From: Apostichopus japonicus
Lineage: Eukaryota > Echinodermata > Holothuroidea > Aspidochirotida > Stichopodidae
Length of the DNA stretch: 64,000 nucleotides
Reading direction: 5' to 3'
Assembly: GCF_037975245.1 (NCBI RefSeq)
Contig: NC_092563.1
Coordinates: forward strand, 30,965,960 to 31,029,959
The translations under genes and the position numbers were made by a program. Below, piece after piece: positions 33,600 through 45,028 of this stretch (its first letter is position 1; every line of letters begins with the position of its first letter). Below the pieces are notes generated by a model, which did no database searches, had not been told where the DNA came from, and saw nothing but the letters and a program-made list of their open reading frames with translations.

Positions 33600-35460
33600 G
33601 ATGATGGTAAATGTAGGAATTGAACAGAAAGTGGGAGGGTTCTTTAACATGGGTTAAAATAGTAAATAAATGAAATACTACGATTGCTACCTTTAACCTC
33701 AAAGTACAGGATAGCCAAAGCAATGGAGGTCAAGGCAACTCCCACAAACACCCCACCCCTACCATCCTTAGTTTCAAGACAGAACGGAAATGTTTGACAG
33801 TCCAGCCCCTACCAATGATTCTCCCATTGCAAACAGGGTAAAAAGGGTCTATGTTAAAGGTATGCTGTATTGACCCCAAATATGCAAAATTTTCAAATAT
33901 GGTCCATTGCATATGGTCATAATTTTTATACTCTTCATATTACCACCCTGGAGGTAATTTACCTCACTGGGACATCCAGCCATCTTCTTTGCTTATTTAG
34001 CATTATGGGAAAGGTTTAGAGGGTAATGCCTCCAGGAAAAGTGCAGTTTGAAATCATATAGCAAGTATAGCATTTAGTTAGGGGCCTATACATCTTTAAC
34101 CTCTATACATTGAGAGTGATCAAGAGAAATATATTGGGTTGGGATAACTTAAGTACATAAAGGCAAAGGTATTAGTAAGTATATAGGAATACCACCTTTG
34201 AAATTAATTTATTAGCCAGGCAACAGAAAAGGAGGGCAGAGATATACCCAGTAGCTTATCCAAAGGAAGGGGATCAAACGGGGATCAGGACCGCCAAGAA
34301 GTCATCCCTTAGCTTCCAGATGGAAGGTATAACAGAAGTTTTTTAAACAATACCGCTGACATTTGTTCATCCCATAGGCAGAAAAGAACAGGGCAGGAAT
34401 ATGCCCAGTAGCTTGGACAAACAAGGGGGGGGGGGGGCAGAGCATCCACAGGGAAGACTTAAAAACATAATCAGGACCACCAAGAAATCTACCCTCAGCT
34501 GGGGGTAAACTTCAGAGCCCCAATGATCACCCCCCCCCCGATCCTTCCGTTGGAAACAGGAATGGGGTCTATGTTAACCTCTACACATTGAGTATTGCAG
34601 TTATCAAAATTAGACAATCAATAAAGGAAGCACCTCTCAATTTGATTTTACATCGTTTCATGCATACGAGGGCATGGAGAATGGGTGAGGGTAGAGATTA
34701 AAGGAAAAATGTGACAAAGATATTGGGAGTAGGTTAACATTATTACATATATCGGCAAAGGTATATTAGGGAAGTATAGCTAAGAATACTACCGTGAAAT
34801 TAAATCGGTTAGATAATAAAAAGAAGAAAAGTAGGGTAGGGATATATCCTGTAGTTTAGCCACAAAAGGAGGGGAGGATAAGAGGGAGGGGATAAATCAG
34901 GACCACCAAGAAATCTACCCTTAGCTTCCAGATGGTAGCCAGCTGGGGGAATATTTGATAGCCCACAATAAATCCCTGTGGCCCATTGCAAATATGGAAA
35001 ATTGGGGTCTATGTTTACCTCTTCATAAATTGAAAGTTATCAATAACATAATAAGGCAATCTAAAAGGGAGGAAACTTTCAATGTGATCTTGCATTGGGT
35101 CTGCTTAACAGGTTTAGAGGAGGGGTAGGGTCGAGATTGAAGAGAAAGGGGGAGATGTTTTGGAGTGGGGCAAAATTATTAAGTATGCTACATTAATAGT
35201 GAAATGTCCAGCACTGCTATTTTTGACCTTAATGTACAGAGCAATGCAGGACAAGAAATTTCCCATCCCCTTGCCATTTGTTGCAAAACAGAAGCCAAGG
35301 GATAATTTTTCACAGCCCCAATGTTTCTCCCCATTACAAACAGGGTCAAAAGGGGTCAATGTTAACCTCTGCACATGCAGTATTGCCTGCAGTAAGAAAA
35401 TTAGGCAATCAACAGAGGAGGCAACTCTCAATGTGGTTTTAGAGTGAGTATTCTAACTGG
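33600..35460. repeat. Degenerate tandem repeat of about 350-720 bp units
   Basis: Four occurrences of a CCCATTGCAAACAGGG...GGGGTCTATGTTAACC block (near 33826, 34545, 34980 and 35330) are each followed by CTCTACACATTGAG-like text, AGGCAATCAA-like text and TCTCAATGTGATTT-like text. Units are heavily decayed with unequal spacing. G and C homopolymers (34426-34437, 34531-34539) fall inside. No coding content recognised. Confidence 0.6.
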
Positions 35461-36240
35461 GCATACACAATTTCTTAAAGTTATTGAATGATTGAACAAA
35501 CATTTACAGATACACAATGAACATGAAGTTTACCCACTACAAATCCGAAATGCATAAATGGCAATAAGATGTATACAGATAAACCTCACTATAGTGCTTT
35601 AATATTGGATTCTATGCAGTACTCTTTTTGACTTTTTCCAATTTATTTGGTTTTGACTTGTCCGCTTTCTAGTGAATACTTTAGGATATATTATTCCTTT
35701 CAACATTTCATCATGGACTGGTTTAACTTTAAGTTAATATGAGTAGGGGATAATTGCTATCTGTATGGAATAACATATGAAGCAAGCATGTATGAGTTCT
35801 GACACATTATTACAATGTCAACATTAAGTTTATTTAAGGTGATCCTAGCAGGTTAGGGTCATGTACTATAGATCCTATTGCTCCATTGACACATGTTTTT
35901 TCAATTTGCTTTCTTGCATTGCAATTGCAAAGAGATATTATAGTTTTAACACATTGACACAGTCCTAGATTTATCCATTTTATTAAATGTTTTCTTTTAA
36001 TGGGGTTGCAATAAAAATAGATATTCAAATAATCAAATATAACCAACTAATCAACCAAGTAAACAATCAATCAATACTGTAAAATAAAAGCAAGCCTTTG
36101 TCAAAGTTAATGTACAGTAAAGGCTGTTAAACGAACTACAGTATTGATTAGATGAGCATGATTTATATTGCTCTGTTTTACACAGCTTTAATTTCTATTG
36201 ATGAATCTTTCTTAGATGATCAACAAAGCAGAAGGATTAC

Positions 36241-36297
36241 CTTCAAAAGGCCACAAAAGGACCTCTTTTCCAGGCTGGAACTGTCATAAGTAGCTGC
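36241..36297 (-). CDS. Candidate exon 3 of a small host gene
   Basis: 57 nt on the minus strand, between acceptor AAATTTCTTCTAG (AG at 36299-36298) and donor GTAATCC (GT at 36240-36239). It is open as 19 codons in phase 0 (AATYDSSSLEKRS...). The donor of the 36.7 kb exon is also phase 0, so the two join without a frame change. No domain recognised. Confidence 0.45.
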
Positions 36298-36740
36298 CTA
36301 GAAGAAATTTCATTTTGTAGATTTGAATGAAGTATAATGAAAGAGTATTTTAAATAAAGGGCAACACTAAATATAAGTGTATTTTATATGAAATAGATTT
36401 GTGGTTTCAAACCAGTGTACTTAAACCAGCAGTCAGCCAACTTTTGACTGCAAGAACTTTTGACAGCAAGAAATTCAGGCACTCAGCCATAAACAAACTG
36501 ATTACCAGCCAATCCCATGTTATCCCCCTCCCCCCCCCCCCCCAAACACACTCACACCTCCACAGAAATACAAAGTCTTAACTCTCCAGAGAAAGGGCTT
36601 ATCAGAGCATCACTTTTCTGTGTGGTAAACAGAGCTAGTGCACAGGTGCGATCATATCCATAAATGTATGCAACCTACCTGACATATAAACAAATTTGTC
36701 CGAAACAACAGAATGGAAAACAAGTGCAACAAAAACTTAC

Positions 36741-36800
36741 GGGTACTACAGAGTTATCTCTGACATCACTGTCTGTAGCTTCTTTCTCATTATCTGGCTG
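36741..36800 (-). CDS. Candidate exon 2 of a small host gene
   Basis: 60 nt on the minus strand. Acceptor TTCTCTTTAG (AG at 36802-36801), donor GTAAGTTTTT (GT at 36740-36739). Twenty open codons in phase 0 encode an acidic, polar peptide starting QPDNEKEATDSDV. Both splice sites are strong. It continues the frame of the ATG-containing exon at 37.05 kb. Confidence 0.5.
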
Positions 36801-37049
36801 CTAAAGAGAAACAAATACTCCTCAATTGATTTGAATGTAGATGACATTCAATGCACTTTAAAGAATTGATGTAAGTAGAGATATGAAGGAGAAGAGGGGG
36901 GGGGGGGGGGGTTCAGGTACCTAACAGTACTTTGGTAACTTCTGTAGAATTATTGTAAAACATTACCAGACAGAACATAACAAAAAGAAATCATAACAAC
37001 TAAAAACTACTCCAATGTTGTTTTTTAAAATTGGGAAGTTTGCACTTAC

Positions 37050-37085
37050 TTGTGCATCATTACTTTGAGAAAAAATATTGGCCAT
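37050..37085 (-). CDS. Candidate first coding exon of a small host gene
   Basis: An ATG at 37085 (context AATATGG) opens 12 codons (MANIFSQSNDAQ) ending at a consensus donor GTAAGT (GT at 37049-37048) in phase 0. Upstream on the minus strand an acceptor-like TAATGTTCAG (about 37115) could join it to a 5' UTR exon. Together with the exons at 36.7 and 36.2 kb, three consecutive small exons share phase 0 and canonical GT-AG borders. That is more than expected by chance, but it is not proof. The product would be short, acidic and probably disordered; no family recognised. Confidence 0.42.
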
Positions 37086-37485
37086 ATTCCGAGGCCTGTT
37101 CTTATGTTACAACTGAACATTAGGCGTAACATACATCAATTCTAGAAGAATCAGACGTGTTAACTGATGAAATAGCAGCTTGTGACTATGGCGACTATGA
37201 ATTTGAGTCGTATCAACATTTCTACAGTAACTGTAATTATTTTTCGGGGGCATTGTGGCAAACATTACACACAATGCGGCAATAGGTTTCCTGAACAAAC
37301 TTATACATTTTGTTCAAAAATATAACTTTACATTTTACATTGAAACCGGGTAGTATGTTCGAAACCAGGTAGCAATCAGTTGGGTGGGTACCTGGGTTAC
37401 TTGTGCAAACACTAGTTTGTATGAAACTCATATCAAGGCTTTAAAGACACTATTGCAGCCGGATCAAGACCTTTTTTGTATAATA

Positions 37486-37965
37486 ACATAAGATATAAGA
37501 TATATAAGATATAAGAATCTTTATTGACCATAAAAGGAATTGGAGTTCACTCCATCTCAGTATAACATACATAAAACAGTCAAAAATACATCAAAACATA
37601 AGATTTATAATATATACATTTCTTAAGACAATAAAAATTCATGTACTGGCATATAGTAAAAAACCTTATTTCCTACAAAACTCGTTGGCAAGACTAAGAA
37701 TGGCCCTTGGCAAGAACGAACGTCTGTATCTTTCTGTCCGGCATCTGATGACAATTGGCCTGCCAGTTCGACTGCTATAATCAACCTGATTTCCTAGAGG
37801 ATGTTCCGACGACGTAATTGACAAAATATTTCTTTTAGTTACCCTGACAAGCAGCTCATCTACTGATCTGAGATCATCAGACCGGCAAACTCGCCTCGCT
37901 TTTCTAACAAGTGTATTAATCTTAGCCATGTCTCTAGCGGTCGTATTGCCACCCCATGCTTAAAA
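37486..37965 (-). pseudogene. CR1/L2-like LINE 3' fragment
   Basis: Minus-strand 3' end of a LINE. The tail repeat (ATAAGATAT on plus, 37486-37515) is followed by a 3' UTR of about 145 bp and then a coding remnant (37929-37666) ending in RYRRSFLPRAI. Just upstream is a WGGN motif (about 37950), also found in the full-length LINE at 20905. It is therefore the same broad family, severely 5' truncated. Confidence 0.82.
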
Positions 37966-37999
37966 TCTTAAAATTTTGCAAGAAAATTGGTATGTGTAG

Positions 38000-39369
38000 C
38001 AGTTGAGATGTGAGACGTATACATCTCCCATGATCACAGAAACTACAACAAATCAACTAATTGTATCTTAAAGATCTATACTTACTGGCCCCATATTAAG
38101 CATGCTATCACTTTAAAAGCTTATGAGATTACATTCTAGCCGTAGACTGTAGAAGTAAAAAAAAAAAGCTCTGACTTCAAATTAGCCTGGAAATATATAC
38201 ATCATTCTTCTTATTTGTTTCACTAGTATGGGTTCTTCTTCTAGTACAGTTCAGTTTACAAAAATGATGAAATAATAAATGTTGTTAAACTGATTGATTC
38301 TGAGAGGTTCAGATTATTGTCCAACTTGGCTTGAGCAATATCTCTTGTAGAGTTGACATGATGAATGTTGGAACTTGGAATACAGATAGCACACTTTAAG
38401 TTACATATAAACTCTGACAAAATGCTTTGTACTAAAGTTTAACTGGAAAAGATACAAATTTAACAATGTACTATACCTATTTTGTCATCTATCCAACAAG
38501 ATGTCAATGAAGTGTGATCTGTTTTCTCTTTGCAGTACTGTAGTTAATAGCTGCCTGCAAATGGCTAGTCTTCTTAATCTTGGACATAACTTCATCTTCA
38601 GGTCTGAAATACAAAATAGGTGTAAGATGGATGGTCACAACTCTTCTAAGACTAAAGTAACAGTATAGGCCTAGGATATGTTATGTTACTCTATGAGTAT
38701 TATACATAGATGTGACTGAGTTCAAACACACCCTTCTCTAATCTGCACTATTTGAACAATTGTGTCTGGCCATAAATGAGGAAAAAAATCTAGACTAGTC
38801 AAGCATAGAAGGCTGGTGGGCTTTATCTCCAAAAGGTAGGTTGAAGCGTGAGCATTCTCATTATGTTCCCTGTTGATTGAATATACAATCTTATAAATAT
38901 ATGGACTAAAATGAAGTCAATCCACTTCCATAAGTCATGAAGATTTTGATTGAACAATATATCCTTATCAAAGCATTGTTCAATTGAAATTACACAATTC
39001 ACATTGCAACAAATAAAAAACCAATTGCATTTCATTAGAAAAATATGATGATTGAGAACTCCTTGGGTCCTTTATTCAAAGAAAATGACCCAATACTACT
39101 ACAGTAGTACTTTATTGTTCAAATTGTTGAGTGGTAATGGCAGTGGTGACAGCTGCTTTGATTTGCCAGCATGATAAATATGATACTTACTTTCTTAGTG
39201 AGCTTGCATTGAATTAGTTGAATTTGCGATTGATTAGCCTACTGTACACGTAGTTTGTAAGTTGTAGGACTACCAGTACTGCAGTACTAGGTATCACCAT
39301 TCAATACATTACACGTAAGTTGCAGTACAGTACAGTAGTAACTAACTGTAGTATAGTAAAGGCTTCATG
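38000..39369. other. Unassigned, possibly intronic
   Basis: No element recognised. On the minus strand an acceptor TTTTGTATTTCAG ends at 38604 and precedes a stretch open in two frames for about 30 codons. A donor AAGAAAGTAAGTATC lies at 39197. These could be 5' UTR exons of the minus-strand gene, but no consistent joined frame was found. Confidence 0.3.
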
Positions 39370-39775
39370 ATTGGCGCGCACCCTCGTAATTGACGCACCT
39401 TCAAATATTACTAGCAACGATACAGCAGGCCACCTAAACTTTTTGCAGTCTAGCAGAATTACATATTTGATCAGCTTGAATTCATTTCAGCTATTTGCTG
39501 ACCAAATTGTGGTTTTTCTTAAGCTTTTAACACCCTCCACCCAGTTTTGCACGTTTCTTGGTCATTTGGAATCTTACACCCTAAAAATACCCAACATTAC
39601 CTCAATATGATACCACTTATCTCTGGGACCTGACCTGTCTGAGCTTAGAGGCTCAGAGCATAGCAAACTGCATCCAAAGTCAATTGATGTATACTAAGGC
39701 CTACACTACACTACAGTTAGCTTATCAACGAATGTGTCAATTTAGGGGTATGAAAGAACTTGACACGGCAGACAT
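39370..39775 (-). repeat. Diverged inverted duplicate, right copy
   Basis: Reverse complement of 2101-2475 (landmarks given there). It lies upstream of the predicted minus-strand coding exons and downstream of the candidate 5' exon, as expected if two related loci face each other about 37 kb apart. Confidence 0.7.
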
Positions 39776-40337
39776 TTTGAGGTCAAATTCTGCTCAATTG
39801 TACAGTGCATAAGCACAGAACCCTAAATATTTAGAGATCATTACATTTCTGAGGAACTACACATATGAAAAACACATACAGGTACAGTTGAGTGATTTGG
39901 ATTTTTCCTTGATATACAGTAGGCTACATCGTTGATCAAATCCTAGGCTTAAGTGCGTCAATTATGCCACCATGATACTAGTAGTAGTGACACGTAAATT
40001 TAGGCTACAATTCTTCAGAACAGCAAGGAAGCCCCAAAGCCCCCTACTCATGACCTTCAAATATAAACAAGTAGCCTAATGAATGAGATAGGTACTTGTT
40101 CGGCTCGGCACACTCGATACCTCCTACCCTATAGTACCTAGCTTAGGCTTGCCTAAGGTATGCCGTACAACCGGCTAATATGCACAATTTCCATCCAATA
40201 ATACTGCTGTTAGTGGCGACAAGTTTCACATGAAGAAGTATATTGGATATTCAGGTAATGCGTAAGCCTTGGTTTCAAGTGAGCACCTTATCGGTAGTCT
40301 TTCACCGATAAAATTACAGCCAATATGAGATACTTAC

Positions 40338-40480
40338 GTTGGATGATATACAGGATGTGTACAACAGTCGTAGCCTACTTCGCGTACGTACGAACAGTGT
40401 ATACCTCTGTGCTGTGTCTAAACAGTTGATGGCGCCATGTCGTTACAAGTCTCGTACTGCGATGGTCTAAAATTGCCAAT
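40338..40480 (-). other. Candidate 5' UTR exon
   Basis: Ends in a consensus donor AACGTAAGTATC (GT at 40337-40336). The only ATG in it opens a 7-codon frame (ATGGCGCCATCAACTGTTTAG, stop included), so it would be non-coding leader with a small upstream ORF. The area has more CpG (CGCGTACGTACG, GGCGCC) than its surroundings, compatible with a promoter-proximal exon. The 5' limit is arbitrary. Confidence 0.3.
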
Positions 40481-40903
40481 TTTCGTTATTTTACAACCAG
40501 AATATTCCAAATTTCACCAAGAATAGCAATCATGTGTCTTTAATACAAATTCTGGATGTCGCTGATATATATATCCTCGTTTTCCCATATATTGCGCGGA
40601 AAGTTGAGGATATCCTACATACACCGTATGCGAAAATAACGTTATATACACTGTTGAGTGAGGCTCAAATTTGCACTGAAAATGCTCTTTATAGCAAGAA
40701 CATACAAACAATTCTAAGTTAATTTCTGATAAATACCATCATGTTGGCTAAATACGAAGTGAAATTTGTTTACACAACGCAGGATATTTGAATTGCTAAT
40801 GCCTCAGACTTATGTTTACCAAAAAGTTGGTAAACAGATGCCCAAGGTACACATAGGCCCCGGCTACCATGCACGAATGTAAACATATGCCCGCATTCAT
40901 AAC

Positions 40904-40916
40904 TATATATATATAT
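40904..40916. repeat. (AT)n target tract of the LTR element
   Basis: A short AT run directly before the 3' LTR; another follows the 5' LTR from 45689. ATAT on both sides fits a 4-bp target duplication but cannot be proved inside a dinucleotide run. Confidence 0.6.
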
Positions 40917-41568
40917 TGTTACGAAGTCCAGATATCATGGTTTGGGAAACGAACACAATAAAGTAGGTTAGATAGGTTTTGTTTTAAAAGAATCTAATGC
41001 GTGTCTCTTGGTAACAAAAAAATATAACTTAGCATAAATACATTACATACCTTAATACTTAAAGTTAACTTAGCGCGCACGCAAGGTACCTCGCTACCGT
41101 CGGGGTGTCAAATCCCAGGGTAGTCTGTAACCGTAGTGCGGGTGTGTCGGGAAGCTTCCGGAAGGCGCTTTTCGTATAAATAACAGCTCCGGTATAGAGA
41201 ACAGGACCAGGTAAGGTAAATAATAAGTTCATAAGAATGGTATCCAAAAGAGAGTTAAGAGTAAGTCACACACAGCGTGGTTGGCATGGTGAAGAAAGGC
41301 CGGAACGGAAAAGGTAGGTTTTCTAAGGGCTATGCAGACATAGTTGTGACACGTGGCGTGACGTACAGGTTGGTGCCACTGGGAGAAGAGACCGAGCCAC
41401 TCCTTGAAAACTAATTTATATGTCATTCGGTGAGGTTACTCGACCGTAGCTTAGAACTGCACTGATTGTGCTCTACGTTTACAAATTAGCATAATAATAC
41501 ACCATTAAAGAATTGCATAACATCAATTAGCGTAGTTAACCTTTAAAGTAACATGCTACATCATAACA
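40917..41568 (-). repeat. 3' LTR of Gmr1-like element
   Basis: 652 bp, TGTTACGAAG...CATCATAACA as read on plus. Compared with the 5' LTR it lacks 12 bp near 41096 and differs in a short patch near 40950. Open frames of 60-65 codons on the minus strand occur in both LTRs and are most likely not coding. Confidence 0.95.
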
Positions 41569-41580
41569 TCCCCCCCCCCA
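41569..41580 (-). promoter_or_regulatory. Polypurine tract
   Basis: On the minus strand an uninterrupted G10 run ending in A directly precedes the 3' LTR (TGTTATGATG). This is the expected place and composition for the plus-strand DNA primer of an LTR retrotransposon. Confidence 0.85.
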
Positions 41581-41691
41581 TAAAGTGGAAAAATACAACC
41601 AAAAAGGGAGTCTTTTTCCCTTGAAAACACTTAGCATGTGATGATAATTACACAAATTAAAAACACTTTAACCACTCACATATATAAACAA

Positions 41692-42249
41692 TTAACCGAC
41701 ACGGCTGAGTGCGTCTGCACATATGTTTTCCTTTCCAGGTATATGAACTATCTTTAGGTCATACCCTTGGAGTAAAATACTCCATCTCATCAAACGTGCA
41801 CTCTTGTTCTTAAACTTATTAATGTAAACCAATGGATTGTGGTCGGTATATACGACAGTTTGATATGGACCGTTAAGATACACTTCAAAATGCCCTACAG
41901 ATAAAATAAGAGCCAATGCTTCCTTGTCAATTGTAGAATAGTTTCGTTGACTTTGATTTAATTTTTTGGAAAAGTAAATAACAGGATGTTCCACTTTTTG
42001 GTCATCCTCTTGAAATAACACAGCGCCGACTCCGACGTCACTTGCATCGATAGTCATGCTGAATGATATCTTAAAATTTGGAGCCGCAAGTACAGGCTCA
42101 CTTATAAGAATGAGTTTAAGATTCTCAAATGCGGTCTGACAACATTCTGACCATAAACATTTATTTTTCTTTGCTAATAGGCTAGTGAGTGGACTGGCCA
42201 CATCTGCAAAATTCGGACAAAATTTCCTATAAAATCCTGTCATTCCCAA
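41692..42249 (-). pseudogene. RT C-terminal end and RNase H domain (frameshifted from RT)
   Basis: Starts in the thumb-side block FYRKFCPNFADVASPLT, then RNase H: Asp in TIDASDVGVGAVLF, Glu in STIDKEALAL, Asp in VVYTDHNPL, and a final tether ending ADALSR before the stop. RNase H removes the RNA strand during reverse transcription. It is separated from the RT frame by an extra base in an A7 run (42248-42254 on plus). No integrase follows it, unlike canonical Ty3/gypsy elements. Confidence 0.92.
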
Positions 42250-43180
42250 AAAAACGCATTAGTTCCTTTTTGTTTGAAGGAACTGGAAATTTATAAATTG
42301 CTTCAACCTTAGCTGTTTTGTGTAAAACTTTACCCCCTTCCACAACATGACCAAGATACATAACGGAAGCCTTTCCTAGATCACTCTTGTTTAGATTTAT
42401 TGTTAAGTTTGCACTCTTAAGTCTCTCAAAAAAATCCTTGGTTTGTTGTATGTGAGATTGCCAGCTGTCAGAATATAAAATAACATCATCGATATAGGTA
42501 CCACACCCTTTAAGACCCTTACAAACTATGTTCATGAGACGGGTGAACGTACTTGGTGCATTTTTCATGCCAAAAGGCATTACATTACATGCCCATACAC
42601 CATCCGGTGTCACAAAAGTCGAAATTTCTTTAGCTCTTTTAGTTAAGGGGACTTGCCAGTATCCCTTCAATAAGTCATATTTACTCACAAATTTTGAATT
42701 TCCAATACGATCGATGCAATCATCGAGACGAGGTATAGGATGAGAATCGGTGACTGTCACTGAATTTACTTTCCTATAATCTATGCATAACCTTTGGGAT
42801 CCATCTTCCTTGGGTACTAGTAATATAGGTGAAGACCAAGGGCTATGACTAGGAGAAATAATCCCGTTTTCAAGCATATATTCAATTTCTTTCCTAACCA
42901 CAGATAGTTTTGAAGGATTGAGTCTACATGGGTGTTGTTTTATTGGTTTTGCATCCCCAACATCAACATCATGGAACAATACACTTGTTTTTCCTGGAAT
43001 ATCGTTAAGAATACTTGGAAACAAAGAGATTAACCGTTTCAGATCTTCCCTTTCATTCCGCTGTAGGTGACCTAACTTGCTGTCAAGATTGCAAAGAACT
43101 TCAGAGTTCGTTTTAGTCACTTTCAAGTACTTTCCCACCAATTCTGTCTCATCACCATTATCCTCTACTACTGACATCAC
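42227..43180 (-). pseudogene. Reverse transcriptase domain
   Basis: 317 codons in one frame. Visible RT blocks are LCIDYRKVNSVTV, SKYDLLKGYWQVPL (catalytic Asp), MPFGMKNAPSTF, the YIDD box in GTYIDDVILYS, and YLGHVV. All catalytic aspartates are present. The frame is continuous with the integrase C-terminus upstream apart from a single in-frame TGA (about 43196-43198), and runs off-frame at 42248-42254 before RNase H. Confidence 0.93.
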
Positions 43181-43195
43181 ACAAAAATTGTCTTC

Positions 43196-43705
43196 TCACC
43201 TCTCATGATACGATTTCAACATGTTAATGTGACACAGACGGTTAGACTTACGCCGTCCAGGAGTATCAATAATGTAGTTCACATCACTAATTTTCTTTGC
43301 AACACGATACGGTCCAGAGAATCTAGCACGCAATGGTTCACCGTGTACTGGCAGTAAAACTAAGACCTTTTCCCCAGTCTGAAAACTTCTTTCTTTTGAC
43401 TTCTGATCGAACCTTTTCTTCATTCGATCTTGACTCTTTAACAAATTATCCTTTGCCAATTTGCTAGCCTTGTGCAATCTCTCATTCAAATCTGATACAT
43501 AATCTAGTACATTGACCTCAGCAGGCGAATCTGTCAACCACTTTTCCTTCATTAACTTCAAAGGCCCACGAACCTCATGCCCATAAATTAACTCAAAGGG
43601 GCTGAAACCCGTAGACTCATTTGGTGTTTCTCTAGTTGCAAATACCACAAAGTCGATACCTTTATCCCAATCCATCTGACTTTCGTGACAGAACGTTTTT
43701 AGCAT
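43196..43705 (-). pseudogene. Integrase C-terminal region
   Basis: Continues the integrase frame after an in-frame TAA (43709-43711). It has the typical post-catalytic region (GFSPFELIYG, a Lys/Arg-rich helix region, EKVLVLLPVHG, ARFSGPY) and ends LCHINMLKSYHER before a TGA. In the intact family this would be one polyprotein running into RT. Confidence 0.9.
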
Positions 43706-43708
43706 ATT

Positions 43709-44452
43709 TTAAAGGGTTTGGTGGTAACGCTCTAGTGCACCTTGGGATTCGGGGTGGTAGGCAGATGACGCCGTTTGCCGAATGCCTAGTGTTTGCAATA
43801 CTTCTGAGATCAACCCGCTCATGAAATTTGAACCTCGATCATGTTGTATTTCCCTAGGAAGTCCAACTCTGGTAAAGAACTTCAAACGTGCATCAGAAAC
43901 AGATTTTGCCGAAATATTTCGAAGTGGGATTGCTTCAGGGTATCTGGTAGCCACGTCCATTATCGTCAAAAGATACATAAAACCGGACCTGGTTTTGGGG
44001 AGTGGACCAACACAATCAATGATAACTTTATCAAAAGGCTGCCCTACTGCGGGGATAGGAATGAGGGGAGCACTCTTAATTTTCTGGTTTGGTTTACCTA
44101 CAATTTGGCAGGTTTTACAACTTCTACAAAACTCACTTACATCTTTATATAACTTTGGCCAGAAGAAGTGCCGCAGTATGCGATCTCTAGTCTTCCTAAC
44201 GCCTAAATGACCTGACATTGCATGGTCATGAGCAACCTGAATGATCTGAGCCCTGTACTCTGATGGGACAACAATCTGATGAAAAACTAGCCATTCTTCA
44301 TTGGCTGCTACTTCTGGGTGCCGCCATTTTCGCATAAGCACCCCAGACTTTGACATATAATACCCTACTGGTATCTTAGAAATCTCCTGTTCAGTATGAA
44401 CCGATTGCAGAAGTTTCTTGATTTGATCGTCAGCTTTTTGCCTTTCGATCAA
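43709..44452 (-). pseudogene. Integrase zinc-binding and catalytic core
   Basis: His-His-Cys-Cys zinc-binding domain (HDHAMSGHLGVRKT, then CRSCKTC), followed by the DDE core: first Asp in IIDCVGPLP, second in IQHDRGSNF, Glu in PESQGALERY. It inserts the DNA copy into the host chromosome. The frame ends at an in-frame TAA directly after HQTL. No ATG begins this frame; it starts next to the end of the gag-remnant frame, at the apparent deletion junction. Confidence 0.93.
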
Positions 44453-44874
44453 GAGAAATCAAAAGACGATGGAGATTGCCCTATGTGACTTTTCGTTTCC
44501 AGCATTTTAAGAGCCATTTCATGTTCTAATTCCTTCAGTCTAAATTCGTTCTCTATCTTTAACTTTTCACTTTCACGTATCTCTCTTTCGTTTTGCAATT
44601 CTAGTTCCCTAATCTTCAATTGGATTGTTAATTTCTTTAATTCTTCACTTTCTTCACTAGATTTTGGCATATCCTCCCCTTTTCCTTTGATGAAACCCCA
44701 TTTTAGTCAATGATTACCAACTATACGGTTCAACTGAGGTTTCTTAGCAGCTGGAGGTACTACGATACTAAGGTGCTTAGCTAAGTCTAGGAGATTATCT
44801 TTGGATAAATCATCTACATTCTCTATAGTCAATTCAGTATGTGATACAAATGCTTCAGCCGTTGTAAAGGCCAT
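44449..44874 (-). pseudogene. gag N-terminal remnant
   Basis: The likely start is the ATG at 44874 (MAFTTAEAFVSH). A SAP-like helix region follows (DDLSKDNLLDLAKHL, ending KKPQLNRIVGNH), then an in-frame TGA (44707-44709), then in the same frame a strongly charged coiled coil (IRELELQNEREIRESEKLK). It ends at 44449 where the integrase sequence begins in another frame. Capsid, nucleocapsid and protease parts are absent, so about 1-2 kb has been deleted relative to a full element. Confidence 0.8.
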
Positions 44875-45002
44875 AGCGAAATATAAATACACCGCTATTA
44901 CATACATATAGAAACACTTATAAGACAAGAGACACTAATTAGATGCAAATTTTGCTAATCTGGTATTTTGAAAAATTTGCAAGTTTAGCCAATTTGTTCG
45001 TT

Positions 45003-45019
45003 TCCCGGACAGGCCCCCA
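45003..45019 (-). promoter_or_regulatory. Primer-binding site, tRNA-Pro-like
   Basis: Minus-strand TGGGGGCCTGTCCGGGA lies 9 nt inside the 5' LTR. It matches the classical proline-tRNA primer site TGGGGGCTCGTCCGGGA at 15 of 17 positions. It would prime minus-strand DNA synthesis. Confidence 0.75.
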
Positions 45020-45028
45020 AATAATATC

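Noticed and set aside
41065-41426. Conserved 60-65 codon frames inside the LTR, repeated at 45173-45546
   Set aside because: Conservation is explained by the near-identity of the two LTRs; no domain or coding signal.
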